Shown here: positions 29,606 to 36,951 of the stretch, one piece after another | Position numbering within the stretch: position 1 is the first letter of the stretch | How the letters are laid out: each line of letters begins with the position of its first letter | Assembly: GCF_011078175.1 (NCBI RefSeq) | Contig: NZ_JAALCJ010000014.1 | Coordinates: 1-52,436 of the forward strand | Reading direction: 5' to 3' | Length of the DNA stretch: 52,436 nt | Origin: Enterobacter cloacae | GTDB taxonomy: Bacteria; Pseudomonadota; Gammaproteobacteria; Enterobacterales; Enterobacteriaceae | Made by a program: the position numbers and the translations under genes | The notes under the pieces: model-generated | Database searches by the model: none | What the model was told of the DNA's origin: nothing | What the model saw: only the letters and a program-made list of their open reading frames with translations

Positions 29606-31349
29606 ATATTGGTAAAGTCACACAAGTAAAAGGAACCACTGTCAAGGCAAAAATAAACCATGACTTGTACCAATCTACATATTTTCACAATGGAAAAATA
29701 CTTCGCGGTATATCTATAAACGAATTTGTGTTAGTCCGAAAAGGTTATCAGGATATAGTAGGCAAGATCATTGGTGAGGAAATTGTTGAGAATTTTAATA
29801 TTAGAATCGATGATATTGAACAAAAAAATATGAAAGATTTGTTGAGCTTAATATTCTCGGTTATTTTTTTGAAGGGAAGTTTTTCTCTGGCATAAAATAC
29901 CTTCCAATGATAAATGATAGGCTATATTTGATTTCTGATGATAAAATATCTGAGATATACAGCTTTAGCAAAAGCACTAAAACCCCACTTATTAACATTG
30001 GGAGATCCATGTTAGAGGAATTACCAATTAACATCCCAATAAATGGAGTTTTTAATTCTCACATTGGGATTTTTGGAAATACTGGGAGTGGAAAATCAAA
30101 TACTTTAGCAAAATTATATCAATCACTTATCAATCGAATTGACAACATAGCACTATTTAGTAGCAAATCAAAATTTGTCTTAATTGATTTCAATGGTGAA
30201 TATGGGACTCTTGAGAGTTCCTTTCCAGAACTGTGTCAATCAATAAAGCTTAGTACAAAAAAAGATGGTGATAAAATTCATTTCGGAGAAAAAGAGTTTT
30301 GGGATGATGAACTATTATCAGCTACTGAAAAAACACAAAAGCCATTTTTAACCCATCTAATAAAGAGCAAGTTAAAATATGATGATGACCTTGGTGAGTA
30401 TCTAAAAAGAACTATTAAAATAATGTTTGGCACTAATCCTCACAAAGAGACAGTTAATTTACTTAAAAGCCTAATACCTTATTTTGAGGAAGGTGACCAA
30501 CAAAAAATAATAGACGAACTGTCTCTATTTACTTGGCATTCAGGTCAAGATAAGTATACACACCCTGATAGCTGGCTCGATAACACAACTGAAGTTCTGC
30601 AACACACTCAAGCTACATACAACAGCAATTTCAATGTCACCAGTGTATTTGATGAAATTGCTGTACGTGCGACACTACAACTAATAAACTCAGTCTCCAG
30701 AAACTATGTCCAATATGATCACATATATCCACTAATAAATAAAATAATAGCTATGAGTTCATCTTTGGCTAAAGTCATAGAAATTAGCGATGCTCAGCAA
30801 AATAATAAACCCATATCAATAATATCTCTTAAGGAATGCAATCAGGCCATAAAAAAAACCATTCCAATGATGATTGCAAAATGTTCTTTATTGGAACATA
30901 AGTCCTCTGACAATAAGATGGAAAGCTTTCATTTGATAATAGATGAAGCTCACAACATCCTATCTGAAAGCTCTGTAAGAGAAGCTGAAACGTGGAAAGA
31001 CTACAGATTAGAGTTGTTTGAGGAAATAATAAAAGAAGGCAGAAAGTTTGGCTATTTTGTCACTATTTCAAGCCAGCGACCATTTGATATATCGCCAACT
31101 ATCGTGTCACAGTTACATAATTATTTCATACATCGCTTGGTAAATGAAAATGATCTCTATCTTCTTAAAAACACCTTAAGTACTTTGGATGCAGCTTCCA
31201 GAACGCTCATACCAACGCTTCCTCCTGGCGCATGCATAATTTCAGGAACAGCTTTCCATACTCCGCTGCTTGTGCAGATCGATAGACTTGCTGAAGAGAG
31301 TGCCCCACAAAGTGACACGCTTGATTTAGAGAATTTATGGGATCTTTAA
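29593..31349 (+). pseudogene. herA: HerA-type ATPase of a SIR2–HerA defence system, frameshifted
   Basis: The first frame (29593-29895) encodes the N-terminal HAS barrel; the second (from before 29907 to 31349) carries the ATPase with Walker A GNTGSGKSN, Walker B LIIDEAHN and the SSQRPFDIS motif of HerA/FtsK-type hexamers. Together they make about 585 residues. Adding one A to the A7 run at about 29821-29827 gives EQKKYERFVELNILGYFFEG, which joins the frames into a normal HerA N-terminus. The run also forms A AAA AAT, a canonical -1 ribosomal slippery heptamer in the right phase. The protein would assemble with the SIR2 subunit. Confidence 0.85.
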
Positions 31350-31363
31350 TTCTATTGCGCGCA

Positions 31364-31382
31364 ATGCTCTCCCCGCCACGCC
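31364..31382 (-). other. P2/P4-like cos (cohesive-end) sequence
   Basis: On the minus strand GGCGTGGCGGGGAGAGCAT agrees with the 19-base cohesive end of phages P2 and P4 as I recall it (GGCGAGGCGGGGAAAGCAC) at 16 positions; TGCGCGC follows, as in P2. It lies between psu and the cargo genes, the place cos occupies in the circular P4 map. It is the packaging site that a helper phage terminase would cut. The rest of 31350-31555 holds a cluster of GCATGCA words (31477-31509) and nothing coding. Confidence 0.65.
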
Positions 31383-31555
31383 TGCCCGCTTAAGGGGGCG
31401 CTTTTAATGCAGGTGCATGACCGGCCTCAGGGCGCGCCAGTGCTGGCGTTGGCGGGGGATTCAGTGTCGGTAAAACGCATGCAAAACCATGCACCTTATG
31501 CATGCATGGCTTTTATACGTAAAAATTGCGGGATTTTCGGGGTTTGTTAAGTGGG

Positions 31556-32119
31556 CTACTGCACGGCCAGTTCTGCACGGCGGCGGGTGTAATTCAGGTT
31601 CTGTGCGGGCGTGAATTTTTCACGACTATCATCGCGCGAGGCCGCGTCAGGTCTGAATCCGATGGCCGTTAAAATGTCATTGTCCTGCGCCGAATAATTA
31701 ATTTTTTCACCGGCGGCCAGCCAGACCTGTAGCGCCTCACGCAGACAGTCGAGTGAGTGCTGCATGGCGCAGCGCTGAATGGCGGGGTGTTGCCCGGGAT
31801 AATTCATCAGCTCCGGGGCGAGGGCGGCGGCCAGCTCCGCGCCGTGCGCCTGCATAAAATCATTTAATCGGTCGCGGATGCTGATGCGCTGCACCTCCTC
31901 ATGCGAGCGGATATAGCGACCGGCAGCCTGATTAATTTCCCATTTTTTCACGTCAATAATTTCACGCAGCGTTTGCATGCTCCGGCCGCTGTGGCCGCTG
32001 CCGGCAAGCTGTTCGCGGTATGCCTGTTCGGCCTGCGTCAGTTCTTCCCTGCGTTGCAGCCAGGCGGATTTGTTTGCCTGACAGGCCTCAAAGGCTTTCT
32101 GTAGCATCAGTGTGGTCAC
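31556..32119 (-). CDS. psu: P4 polarity suppression protein Psu
   Basis: Psu is a P4 satellite protein that inhibits Rho-dependent termination and also decorates the P4 capsid. The product of about 187 residues contains KKWEINQAAGRYIRSHEEVQ, RISIRDRLNDFMQAHGAEL and SAQDNDILTAIGFRPD, strongly similar to P4 Psu across its length. I start it at GTG 32119, 8 bases after AGGAG, where homology begins; the ORF extends 41 further codons upstream without support. It is followed downstream by cos, as in P4, and appears intact. Confidence 0.92.
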   Translation of the reverse strand: MTTLMLQKAFEACQANKSAWLQRREELTQAEQAYREQLAGSGHSGRSMQTLREIIDVKKWEINQAAGRYIRSHEEVQRISIRDRLNDFMQAHGAELAAALAPELMNYPGQHPAIQRCAMQHSLDCLREALQVWLAAGEKINYSAQDNDILTAIGFRPDAASRDDSREKFTPAQNLNYTRRRAELAVQ

Positions 32120-32147
32120 GTATGTTTCTCCTGATGACTGGCCGTGC

Positions 32148-32366
32148 TTACGCACCGGCACGGTTAACGGTGGCCGCCGGTGCGGGTACCGGGATAACCG
32201 GCTCTGTCGCCGGTGAACGAATAACCCCGTCGATGGATTCAAGCGTGCGGAACGTGGCCGAGCACTCGATGTTCATGCACTGGTGATAGAGCTGTTTGAC
32301 GTTATCGGACAGGTACCGGCTGGTGCGGGAATGCGCGCTGGTTTTGCAGAACGGACAGTGAAACAT
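32148..32366 (-). CDS. Ogr/Delta-type late transcription activator
   Basis: This 72-residue zinc-finger activator belongs to the P2 Ogr / P4 Delta family. It begins MFHCPFCKTSAHSRTSRYLS and has the CPFC...C-x4-C pattern (CMNIEC) that binds zinc. In P2 and P4 these proteins activate late promoters through the RNA polymerase alpha subunit. It lies between psu and the sid remnant. P4 delta is normally a tandem duplication of two Ogr modules; this is a single module. Confidence 0.88.
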   Translation of the reverse strand: MFHCPFCKTSAHSRTSRYLSDNVKQLYHQCMNIECSATFRTLESIDGVIRSPATEPVIPVPAPAATVNRAGA

Positions 32367-32368
32367 GC

Positions 32369-32660
32369 TTACTCCTCTGCTTTTGTCTCGCCATTCTCAG
32401 CCAGCTTTCTGGCGAGCATCATTCTCTTCGCAGGGCTGCGTAACAGCTCCGTATCAACGTCAGTAATCTGCGGCCGGTGCATGCCCGTCACGGACAACAC
32501 CGGCTCCTGCGTCATATCGAAGTGATACAGGCTGCCCTGACGGCTCAGTGCATTGCGCAACTCGCCGGTGACCACGGACTGCGGGGCGCTTTTACCCTTC
32601 ATTTCGAGGGCACGAACACGCAGCAGGAAAGCGCGAAAAGCGCGTTCGAAAACACCGGAA
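32369..32660 (-). pseudogene. Truncated P4 Sid (capsid size determination) remnant
   Basis: The frame ending at 32369 carries QGSLYHFDMTQEPVLSVTG and RSPAKRMMLARKL, resembling the C-terminus of P4 Sid (…TGEPVLRLTGL…GTPAQRKVW…). Sid forms an external scaffold that forces helper capsids to the small T=4 size. The open frame continues upstream to about 32660 (SDDSGVFERAFRAFLLRVRALE) and then meets a stop at about 32685, so the first half or more is missing. The junction with unrelated rightward sequence lies at about 32660-32680. Similarity is moderate. Confidence 0.6.
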
Positions 32661-32676
32661 TCATCGGAAAACGCAT

Positions 32677-32868
32677 ATGAAGGCTAACGGATACAGAAAG
32701 GTGCTCCGCCTGAAAATGTTCGGGCAGGGGCTGCCCATGATGCTGAAAGAGTACGGCCTGAATCATGAGAAGCGGAACATAAAGCAGGACATACAGACCA
32801 ACCTGTCGCTGAAAGAGGAAAGCTACGGCGACTGGCTGCCGAAATGCGATGAACCCGCAGCGACATAA
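32677..32868 (+). CDS. Unknown 63-residue ORF, possibly the 3' end of a larger gene
   Basis: The ORF begins MKANGYRKVLRLKMFGQG and ends KEESYGDWLPKCDEPAAT. I do not recognise it. There is no convincing ribosome site, and it starts where the sid remnant ends, so it may be only the tail of a gene whose front was lost. Its last six codons and the following hairpin are repeated after the toxin–immunity pair (34163-34211), which suggests that the tail moved together with, or served as the landing point for, that cassette. Confidence 0.4.
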   Translation: MKANGYRKVLRLKMFGQGLPMMLKEYGLNHEKRNIKQDIQTNLSLKEESYGDWLPKCDEPAAT

Positions 32869-32900
32869 CCAACCTCAGACCGGCAATAGCCGTCTTTTTA
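32851..32900 (+). repeat. Left copy of the imperfect direct repeat flanking the toxin cassette
   Basis: GAACCCGCAGCGACATAACC begins a 50-base segment that covers the stop of the preceding ORF and a terminator-like hairpin (GACCGGC…GCCGTC plus T5). It matches 34163-34211 at roughly 85% of positions. The 32901-33013 stretch after it is AT-rich and should hold the toxin promoter. Confidence 0.8.
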
Positions 32901-33013
32901 TATCAGCTGAATATGATGAGTTTAAATAAATAAGGAAGGTTAAGAATTTACTCTTATCAACCGTAGAAAGTTTTGGCTATTATCGAGTAAGGATATGGGA
33001 ATGGGATACTGTT

Positions 33014-33838
33014 ATGGAAGAAGGTGGAATGGTCGTTGTTATGTCGCCGGTACAACTGGCGGCGGTGCTTTCAGATAAGAGCGTCACAGAGGCGGAAACA
33101 CTGAGTAACCGATTGTTGGGTGGACTTGGTGTTTTACTCGGAGCGGTAGAAATGGCCGGTGCCACAGCACTATGTATCGCGCCAGAACCAACAGGACTAA
33201 CGAAAGCGGGATGTGTGGTTGTTGGTGCACATAGTCTTGACGCTGTTCAAAGCGCAGCCAGACAGGTGATAACCGGTCGTGATACACGCTCAGCCACCTG
33301 GCAGATTGCTGTGAGCGCAGCAAGAGAGCTTGGTGCTGATGAAGACACCGCCCTCAATATCGGCATGACAGTTGATATAGCCGTTCCGCTTGGATTTGCA
33401 GCTGCTATTGGTGCCGTCCGTGTAGCTGCAATTAAAGCTGGTCGCATCAAATTGATCCAGCATGAATCAGTTACCGGTCTCAAACCCGGCGGGCATACAC
33501 TCGCAAATCATGTCGGAAAAACTGAAAGTGAGTTACTTGCCCGATTCGAGAAAAATAAGCGACTTGTTATGTCTTCAACATTTAAAGATTTAACTGTTGC
33601 TGAAAATGTTATTTCGAGGGCAATCTATCTTAACAGGGCAAATATCAAATCCTTACTCGGAGGTGGTAAAAACGGTGGACGCCTTACCATCAATTATCCT
33701 GCCGGTCAGGAGGTTGGGTATGGATTCACGCGAGGCAGCACACAGCGCATCAGCATGCGTGGAGTGAGGATTGTTATCGAACTGCAAGAGTATAACGGAA
33801 AACCTTACTATATCCTTACAGCATTCCCGACCCCATAG
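33014..33838 (+). CDS. Toxin with C-terminal RNase A-like (CdiA-CT type) domain
   Basis: The 274-residue protein has a hydrophobic, Ala/Gly-rich N-terminal half (about 10-150, with two or three possible membrane segments). Its C-terminal domain of about 125 residues begins GGHTLANHVGKTESEL and ends GKPYYILTAFPTP. This resembles the bacterial RNase A-like toxin domain first described in CdiA of Yersinia kristensenii; His of GGHTLANH and Thr of LTAFPT are plausible catalytic positions. It lacks a CdiA/Rhs delivery backbone, so it is an orphan toxin or one with its own N-terminal delivery domain. The start is uncertain: ATGs at 33029 and 33041 are alternatives. The immunity gene follows by 12 bases. 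Confidence 0.78.
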   Translation: MEEGGMVVVMSPVQLAAVLSDKSVTEAETLSNRLLGGLGVLLGAVEMAGATALCIAPEPTGLTKAGCVVVGAHSLDAVQSAARQVITGRDTRSATWQIAVSAARELGADEDTALNIGMTVDIAVPLGFAAAIGAVRVAAIKAGRIKLIQHESVTGLKPGGHTLANHVGKTESELLARFEKNKRLVMSSTFKDLTVAENVISRAIYLNRANIKSLLGGGKNGGRLTINYPAGQEVGYGFTRGSTQRISMRGVRIVIELQEYNGKPYYILTAFPTP

Positions 33839-33850
33839 GACAGGTGGATT

Positions 33851-34150
33851 ATGCAAAGTTTCTATCATCTTGATCAGCTGATTCAGGGTTATTTCAATCA
33901 GGATCATGACCTCATAAATGAGGGAGAGGATACTATTGAAGGCACTGTTGAACTCTATAAAAAAACAGCTCCCGACTGGATGTTAAAAGAGTTAGCCGAA
34001 GAGGTCGATTCTTTCCTTGCGCTTTACGGAGACAGGCTGGATGAGGAGTTCAAAAGCCGGTACGGATTTGATTTTTCACCTGAGTTGTGGGATTCAACCC
34101 CATTCAATTTCCTGATGACTGTGCGCAGACTTGCCCTTTCTTCGAAGTAG
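33851..34150 (+). CDS. CdiI-like immunity protein
   Basis: This 99-residue acidic, mostly helical protein begins MQSFYHLDQLIQGYFNQDHD and contains FLALYGDRLDEEFKSRYG and NFLMTVRRLAL. The pattern (short, acidic, QLIQGYFNQDHD near the start, directly after the toxin) fits the CdiI immunity family that pairs with RNase A-like CdiA-CT toxins. An ACAGGTGG site precedes it. It should bind and block the toxin in the producing cell. Confidence 0.8.
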   Translation: MQSFYHLDQLIQGYFNQDHDLINEGEDTIEGTVELYKKTAPDWMLKELAEEVDSFLALYGDRLDEEFKSRYGFDFSPELWDSTPFNFLMTVRRLALSSK

Positions 34151-34162
34151 CTATAGGTAGAC

Positions 34163-34211
34163 AAACCCGCAGCGGCTTAACCGACCTCAGATGGCAACAG
34201 CCGGTCTTTTA
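34163..34211 (+). repeat. Right copy of the imperfect direct repeat flanking the toxin cassette
   Basis: AAACCCGCAGCGGCTTAACC begins a segment matching 32851-32900, including a terminator-like hairpin (GGCAACAGCC then GGTCTTTT). It starts 13 bases after the immunity stop and can also be read as a fossil of the last codons of the 32677 ORF (…DKPAAA stop). Confidence 0.8.
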
Positions 34212-34231
34212 CTCCCTAAACATAACTTAAG

Positions 34232-34315
34232 AGTGAACAGTCCACTGTTCACTCTTCACCGTATGTTCACCACCTAACCGCATGGAATTACTTGTAAAAA
34301 TCAAAGGTGAACAGT
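34232..34315. repeat. P4-like replication iterons (crr/ori relic)
   Basis: Four copies of a decamer close to GGTGAACAGT occur: AGTGAACAGT (34232-34241), its reverse complement (34244-34253), TATGTTCACC (34262-34271, minus) and GGTGAACAGT (34306-34315). P4 alpha protein binds type I iterons of this form in ori1 and crr. The gene for alpha is absent here, so the cluster is probably a left-over replication site of the satellite. Confidence 0.65.
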
Positions 34316-34396
34316 TAAATGCAAAATTTTCTTCTTGATGCGATCCACTCGAGAAACAGGTTTGCTTAAACACAGGAAACACTGCAACAAATCGCC

Positions 34397-34416
34397 ATTG
34401 GTATACGCTTAGGTAT
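34397..34416 (+). repeat. Third copy of the integrase-proximal site
   Basis: ATTGGTATACGCTTAGGTAT repeats the arm of the inverted repeat at 27213-27265. Its presence at the far end of the island suggests an integrase or excisionase arm-type site near the right attachment site. Confidence 0.65.
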
Positions 34417-34472
34417 GCCGATGAAAGTTAATTTAATAAATTGCAAATAAAAACAGATAATTAATAAATTTA

Positions 34473-34490
34473 TTCCGACTCCGCCAGCAC
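34473..34490 (+). other. Possible degraded attR
   Basis: TTCCGACTCCGCCAGCAC resembles the ssrA end TTCAACTCCCGCCAGCTC with several changes and a one-base gap. It lies 57 bases after the third integrase-site copy. The match is short and imperfect, so the right boundary is only placed approximately. Confidence 0.35.
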
Positions 34491-34569
34491 GAGAAAACGT
34501 AGCCCTTTTTTATGCGCAATGCCCACATTGCGTTCATTGCAATATTATTTTCATTTCGTTGGGCATTGA

Positions 34570-34850
34570 ATCGCCACGGATAATCCAGACACTTCCAGAC
34601 AAAACTATTCCTTTATCGGCCCCGGCGTCACGCTGTCTGCCGAGCAGGTGGTGAACATTTCCGAGCCGTACGGCTACAACATCGGCGCGGTGGCAATGCC
34701 ATAAGGGGTGACCAATAACCTGCATCTGCATTGTACGGGTGGAAGTGTTCTGGTCCATGAGAGAACACTATCGCTGTCTCGATCCTGATGGCTACGTGGC
34801 GGATGACCTACATCCTGCCGGTCGCGACCCATCGAGCCGGTGCGATACGG
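34570..34850 (+). pseudogene. Degraded cupin-like gene fragment
   Basis: One frame reads FIGPGVTLSAEQVVNISEPY and on to GYNIGAVAMP, then a TAA, then GVTNNLHLHC. With one G removed at about 34740 it continues TVEVFWSMREHYRC and DPDGYVADDL. The LHLH…EVF pattern and proline/glycine spacing look like a cupin barrel. There is no start, one in-frame stop and one frameshift, so it is a relic. The surrounding 34491-34973 stretch holds nothing else I can support. Confidence 0.4.
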
Positions 34851-34973
34851 GAAAAATGACAGGAGAATGCCTGACTGGGCTAATGTTCATAATCATAATG
34901 CTGGCGCAGATTGTTAACGGCGACATTGTCGTTATCCACATCCTCCCGAACCGGATCTTCCTAAACGTCACCA

Positions 34974-35393
34974 TTACCCAGCCATCCTCTTCTCCAGAAC
35001 GGTGATATTTTTCCCCGCAATGTTTTCCACCGTGAAACTATCAACATACAAGAAAATGAGTTTCAGCCCTCTGCCGCTTTCAGCCAAAAGACAGGCGTCG
35101 AATGTCGGGTCGTCACGCACCGCCGCGAGACGTTCAGCGGGAAATTTATCGCCATCGTCCGTAAAACGCAGCGTCGCATCCGAGACGGTGGCGATGAACT
35201 CCACGGTGAAGCAACGTTTCGGGTCCTCATGCAGCGCATGACGAATAATGTTGCTAGCCGTTTCACAGGCGGCAAGATCGAGCGCAAAGCGCCAGTCATC
35301 GCTGACGGGCAGCGAAGCCATCTGATGCTCAAGCCACGCCGCAAGCGGCGAGACGGAGGTTAACGTGGCGGGAAAAGAGATGTTGTTAGCCAC
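34974..35393 (-). CDS. RsbW-like anti-sigma factor serine kinase
   Basis: This 139-residue GHKL-fold kinase has the N-box ACETASNIIRHAL (about 48-60), a G1-like box FTDDGDKFP (about 95-103) and the G2 box AESGRGLKLI (about 120-129). RsbW-type proteins phosphorylate a STAS partner and bind a sigma factor or other target in its absence. It follows the STAS gene by 7 bases, so the two are partners. No sigma-B exists in Enterobacterales, so the target must be something else. It is the last gene of a five-gene leftward operon. Confidence 0.88.
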   Translation of the reverse strand: MANNISFPATLTSVSPLAAWLEHQMASLPVSDDWRFALDLAACETASNIIRHALHEDPKRCFTVEFIATVSDATLRFTDDGDKFPAERLAAVRDDPTFDACLLAESGRGLKLIFLYVDSFTVENIAGKNITVLEKRMAG

Positions 35394-35400
35394 AGTCTAT

Positions 35401-35742
35401 TCACTGATTTAACTGCGCAAGTGCCGTGGCGCGATCCGGGCAGATGCGAAATATGCGATCCATACGGGTCAGGGTGAACATGTTGCGTATACCGGGATTC
35501 AGCGCGCACAGCAGCATTTCACCTTTACCGTTCATCATCTTCAGCAGGGAAACCAGCGCGCCAAGGCCGCTACTGTCGATAAAATCGATTTTGCTGAAAT
35601 CGACTATCAGGGCTTTACGATCCTCACCAATCTCCCGGGCAATAGATTCCTTAAATACCGCCGCCACCGAGGCGTCCAGTCGGCGCACCGATGGCGTCAT
35701 AATGTTTACGTCGCCCAGCCGCTCTGTATCAATCTTCATCAT
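35401..35742 (-). CDS. STAS-domain anti-sigma factor antagonist (RsbV-like)
   Basis: This single STAS domain of 113 residues has the motif IDFIDSSGLGALVSLLK (about 58-74); the first or second Ser is the expected phosphorylation site. Unphosphorylated STAS protein binds the RsbW kinase and frees the kinase's target. Its start lies 14 bases inside the upstream phosphatase gene, so the two are translationally coupled. The phosphatase should dephosphorylate it. Confidence 0.9.
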   Translation of the reverse strand: MMKIDTERLGDVNIMTPSVRRLDASVAAVFKESIAREIGEDRKALIVDFSKIDFIDSSGLGALVSLLKMMNGKGEMLLCALNPGIRNMFTLTRMDRIFRICPDRATALAQLNQ

Positions 35743-36943
35743 TTACTCCTGTACGCTCAATCACTAATAAGGAAACATCGTCGGCCATGGCCTGCTGATC
35801 ACCACATTCTCCGCTGCGCCAGCGTATGAGATGCTGCGCAAACTGCGGTAAGAGCCGTTCCAGCGCGAGCGTGGCGTCATCCTGAAGCCGATGCTGCAAA
35901 CGAGCCTGGCCAAACTGTTCGTTGTCAGGATTTTCACACTCGGTGATGCCATCGCTAAACAGGCAAAGGCGCTCACCCGGTGCCAGCGAAAAGCTTACGT
36001 CTGTCCAGCTAAGATCCGGCATCAACCCTACCGGCGCGCCGCCTTCACCGACCGTCCTGACCTCGCCGCCAGGGGTCAAAATAAACGGTGTCGGATGCCC
36101 GGCCTGGCAAAGCTTGCCTTCACCTGTAGCCAGGTCGATAACACCGTAAATCATGGTGAAATAACTCATTATCTCAACCTCTTCGCTGCAAAAGCGACCG
36201 TTCAGGATCCGCACAACTTCCGCAGGGGACGCAACATCGTCATCGTCCGTAAACAGAAAATGCTCCACCACCCTGCCATGCAGAAACTGACGGGCAACAG
36301 CAAGTGACATCATCGCTGCACCAACCCCGTGCCCCGACACATCAACAGAGTAGAACCCCAGGTGATTGTCCAGCGGGAAGACATTGAAAATATCGCCGGA
36401 TACCCAGGCTGACGGCAGAAAAATCCAGTCAGCAAAGTAACCCCGATAACGCAGCTGATGCGCAGGCAGAACCGACTGCTGGATCCGCGCCGCCACTTCA
36501 AGATCTTGTTCTATCTGCCTTAACGCCTCGCTGAGACGCGCATTACGCGCTGCAAGCGTGGCTTCAAGGGACAAAACCCGTGCCCCCGCGTGTAATCGCG
36601 CCCGCAGCTCACCCTGCTCGACCGGCTTGTTGAGAAAATCATCCGCACCGGCGTCAAACCCCACGGTCAGATCGCCCGGCTCTTCGCGAGCGGTAAGCAA
36701 AATTAAATAAACATAATGTCCAAACTGACGGCTGCGAACTTCCCGGCACAACGTCAGGCCATCCATTTCCGGCATATCCCAGTCGCTGATCACCAGGCTG
36801 ACTGGCTGGTTTTCGAGGATCTCAAGCGCGGCAACGCCGTTCTCCGCCTCGTAGACGGTATACCCCCACTGCGTCAGCATTCGGCTAAGCAGGCGACGAT
36901 AAACCAGTGAGTCTTCAACTATCAGGACGTGCTGTGACAACAT
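35729..36943 (-). CDS. Response regulator with PP2C (SpoIIE/RsbU-type) phosphatase output
   Basis: The 404 residues comprise a receiver domain (about 1-120; VLIVEDSLVYRR, phospho-Asp in SDWDMPEMDG, Lys in DFLNKPVE), a coiled-coil linker (about 125-160) and a SpoIIE-type PP2C domain (about 180-395). Metal-binding motifs are present: WVSGDIFN, SVDVSGHGVGAAMM, FSDGITECEN and MADDVSLL. It resembles HsbR of Pseudomonas and RsbU/SypE-type regulators. Phosphorylation, plausibly by the hybrid kinase at 45860-48547, would switch phosphatase activity toward the STAS protein. The operon order phosphatase–STAS–kinase is a full partner-switching set. Confidence 0.92.
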   Translation of the reverse strand: MLSQHVLIVEDSLVYRRLLSRMLTQWGYTVYEAENGVAALEILENQPVSLVISDWDMPEMDGLTLCREVRSRQFGHYVYLILLTAREEPGDLTVGFDAGADDFLNKPVEQGELRARLHAGARVLSLEATLAARNARLSEALRQIEQDLEVAARIQQSVLPAHQLRYRGYFADWIFLPSAWVSGDIFNVFPLDNHLGFYSVDVSGHGVGAAMMSLAVARQFLHGRVVEHFLFTDDDDVASPAEVVRILNGRFCSEEVEIMSYFTMIYGVIDLATGEGKLCQAGHPTPFILTPGGEVRTVGEGGAPVGLMPDLSWTDVSFSLAPGERLCLFSDGITECENPDNEQFGQARLQHRLQDDATLALERLLPQFAQHLIRWRSGECGDQQAMADDVSLLVIERTGVNDED

Positions 36944-36951
36944 ACGCCCTC

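Noticed and set aside
31440..31520. Possible CRISPR-like short repeats (GCATGCA cluster)
   Set aside because: Only three short words with uneven spacing and no spacers of constant length; not a CRISPR array.
32477..32680. A rightward ORF ending ENTGIIGKRI that overlaps the next ORF start as ATGA, looking like a coupled two-gene operon
   Set aside because: The opposite strand over 32603-32660 continues the sid reading frame with plausible protein sequence, so this ORF is a shadow of the sid remnant.
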